Source: Prochilodus magdalenae (Eukaryota > Chordata > Actinopteri > Characiformes > Prochilodontidae). Taken from it: a stretch of 64,000 nt of DNA. The stretch covers positions 56,001 through 120,000 of the forward strand of contig JAMWET010000604.1 of the NCBI GenBank assembly GCA_024036415.1, given 5' to 3'. A model generated the notes under the pieces. The model did no database searches. It was not told the DNA's origin and saw only the letters and a program-made list of their open reading frames with translations. Each line of letters begins with the position of its first letter. Position 1 is the stretch's first letter. This document shows, one piece after another, positions 63,225 through 64,000 of this stretch. Position numbers and translations under genes: made by a program.

Positions 63225-63300
63225 AGGAAATGTTTGATGTCTGAAGTTTGTTTTTGTACTTTTACACTAGAGCTGCAAAGCTAATGTAGCTAACAAGTAG
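63225..63300 (-). repeat. Unnamed repeat family F1, fragment (minus orientation)
   Basis: GGAAATGTTTGATGTCTGAA (63227) with GTTTGTTTTTG, AGAGCTGCAAAGCTAATGTA and GCTAACAAG is the reverse complement of the F1 middle and left blocks. Confidence 0.55.
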
Positions 63301-64000
63301 TTTACAAACAACATGTCATATTAATAATATTCTGTTAACTATAAAACATTAGACTACAATATAGTTCAAGCTATGTGACATACTTTGGTTATTAGCTATA
63401 ACAGAATATTATACATTGTCAGAAAGTAGTTAAACATGTCAAATGACTTAACAACTCAACACAGTTTCATTAATTTATGTATGCTGCTAGCTATAGCTCT
63501 ACAGTTAAGCTACGTAGGGCTCATAGTAACAGTACAGAACTAAAGAAGCAACATTTTGAACGTTAAACATCTCTTCACTAAAACCCAGTTGCAATATTTT
63601 GCAAAAGGGGATTTTGCAAAAAAAAAAAAAAAAGAATTGCGCCAACTGTTCCTATCTACTCACCCTTGACCTCTGTCCTTCCCCTGCAGTGTGGAATGCT
63701 GGGAATAATCAGGCTTTTCCTGGTGGTGGCATGTCCTGTGTTAGATGAGTACTTGTTGCAAAAATAAGTGCTTACTATCTTTTTCGACAAACATGTGTAA
63801 TTTTTGCTTAGCAACAGTGGAGAAACAGAGGAGGCTCTGGCCTCTTATCCTTAAGGCTGAGAGCGATTCCACACCACGGCCGAAAATAAACAAAGACCGG
63901 CAGGCCTAATCTCCCTCGCAGACCATCTTTGTCTAATCAATTTAGCGAAAGGCAAACATCAAACGCAGGCTCTTGGCTGTGGCTCAGCGTTAGGCCAGGC
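63301..64000. other. tgfbr3: Unremarkable stretch with A-run; GC-richer last 180 bp
   Basis: A 15-base A-run lies at about 63619-63633. From 63820 to the end the sequence becomes balanced in composition with several CpGs and a CTAATCAATTTAGCG block, of the kind seen in conserved enhancers. That is only a suspicion. Confidence 0.3.

Larger units (their letters stand above)
45774..64000 (+). other. tgfbr3: tgfbr3 intron 3, continuing past the window end
   Basis: Starts at GTAAGG. The next part of betaglycan, expected to open in phase 0 with a VTLHL-like strand and continue through the orphan domain, was looked for on the plus strand to 64000 and not found. The intron therefore appears to exceed 18 kb, although a very diverged short exon could be missed. 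It contains two Tc1 remnants, two CA-flanked repeat copies, a 32-bp minisatellite and a hairpin, all listed separately. Confidence 0.65.

Overview
The window is vertebrate nuclear DNA, almost certainly from a teleost fish. It is AT-leaning and CpG-poor. It is full of long (CA)n, (GA)n and (CT)n microsatellites and decayed Tc1/mariner transposons of the fish type. Only two short stretches look like real protein-coding sequence. Three degenerate copies of a palindromic 'GGTGG..CATTCTCAG..CACTGC' repeat, which I recall from characins, catfishes and relatives, hint at an otophysan fish; that part is inference from memory.

The window lies inside the 5' part of one very large plus-strand gene, tgfbr3 (betaglycan, the type III TGF-beta co-receptor). 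The exon at 14233-14375 carries about 82 nt of 5' UTR, the start ATG and a 20-codon signal peptide ending in phase 1. The exon at 45571-45773 encodes the start of the betaglycan orphan domain (motifs CELLPVG, SHPVQAL, SGCASRGTT, LPQEVH) and ends in phase 0. Between them lies a 31-kb intron. Everything before 14233 is 5' intron or upstream sequence. Everything after 45773 is intron 3, because no exon encoding the next part of betaglycan was found up to 64000.

The main puzzle is the exon 2/exon 3 junction. The best acceptor (AG at 45569-45570) keeps the expected phase but puts an in-frame TGA at 45576-45578, just before the conserved residues. A second AG at 45600-45601 avoids the stop but needs phase 2. 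A CpG-rich 76-nt open segment at 36578-36653, followed by a GTGAGT donor, would convert phase 1 to phase 2. This is a speculative but testable cassette exon.

The rest is repeat landscape: five Tc1 remnants, three copies of the palindromic family, a terminal-inverted-repeat element at 15987-16323, several unnamed two- to five-copy families, a 178-bp direct-repeat pair near 34.5/35.4 kb, a polypurine tract with a hidden ~225-bp period, an exact 32-bp-period minisatellite at 54.2 kb, a perfect pentanucleotide array at 45.1 kb, and a 25-bp perfect inverted repeat at 61.5 kb. I found no rRNA, tRNA, CRISPR array, operon or bacterial/viral gene cluster, and no clear novel 'system'.
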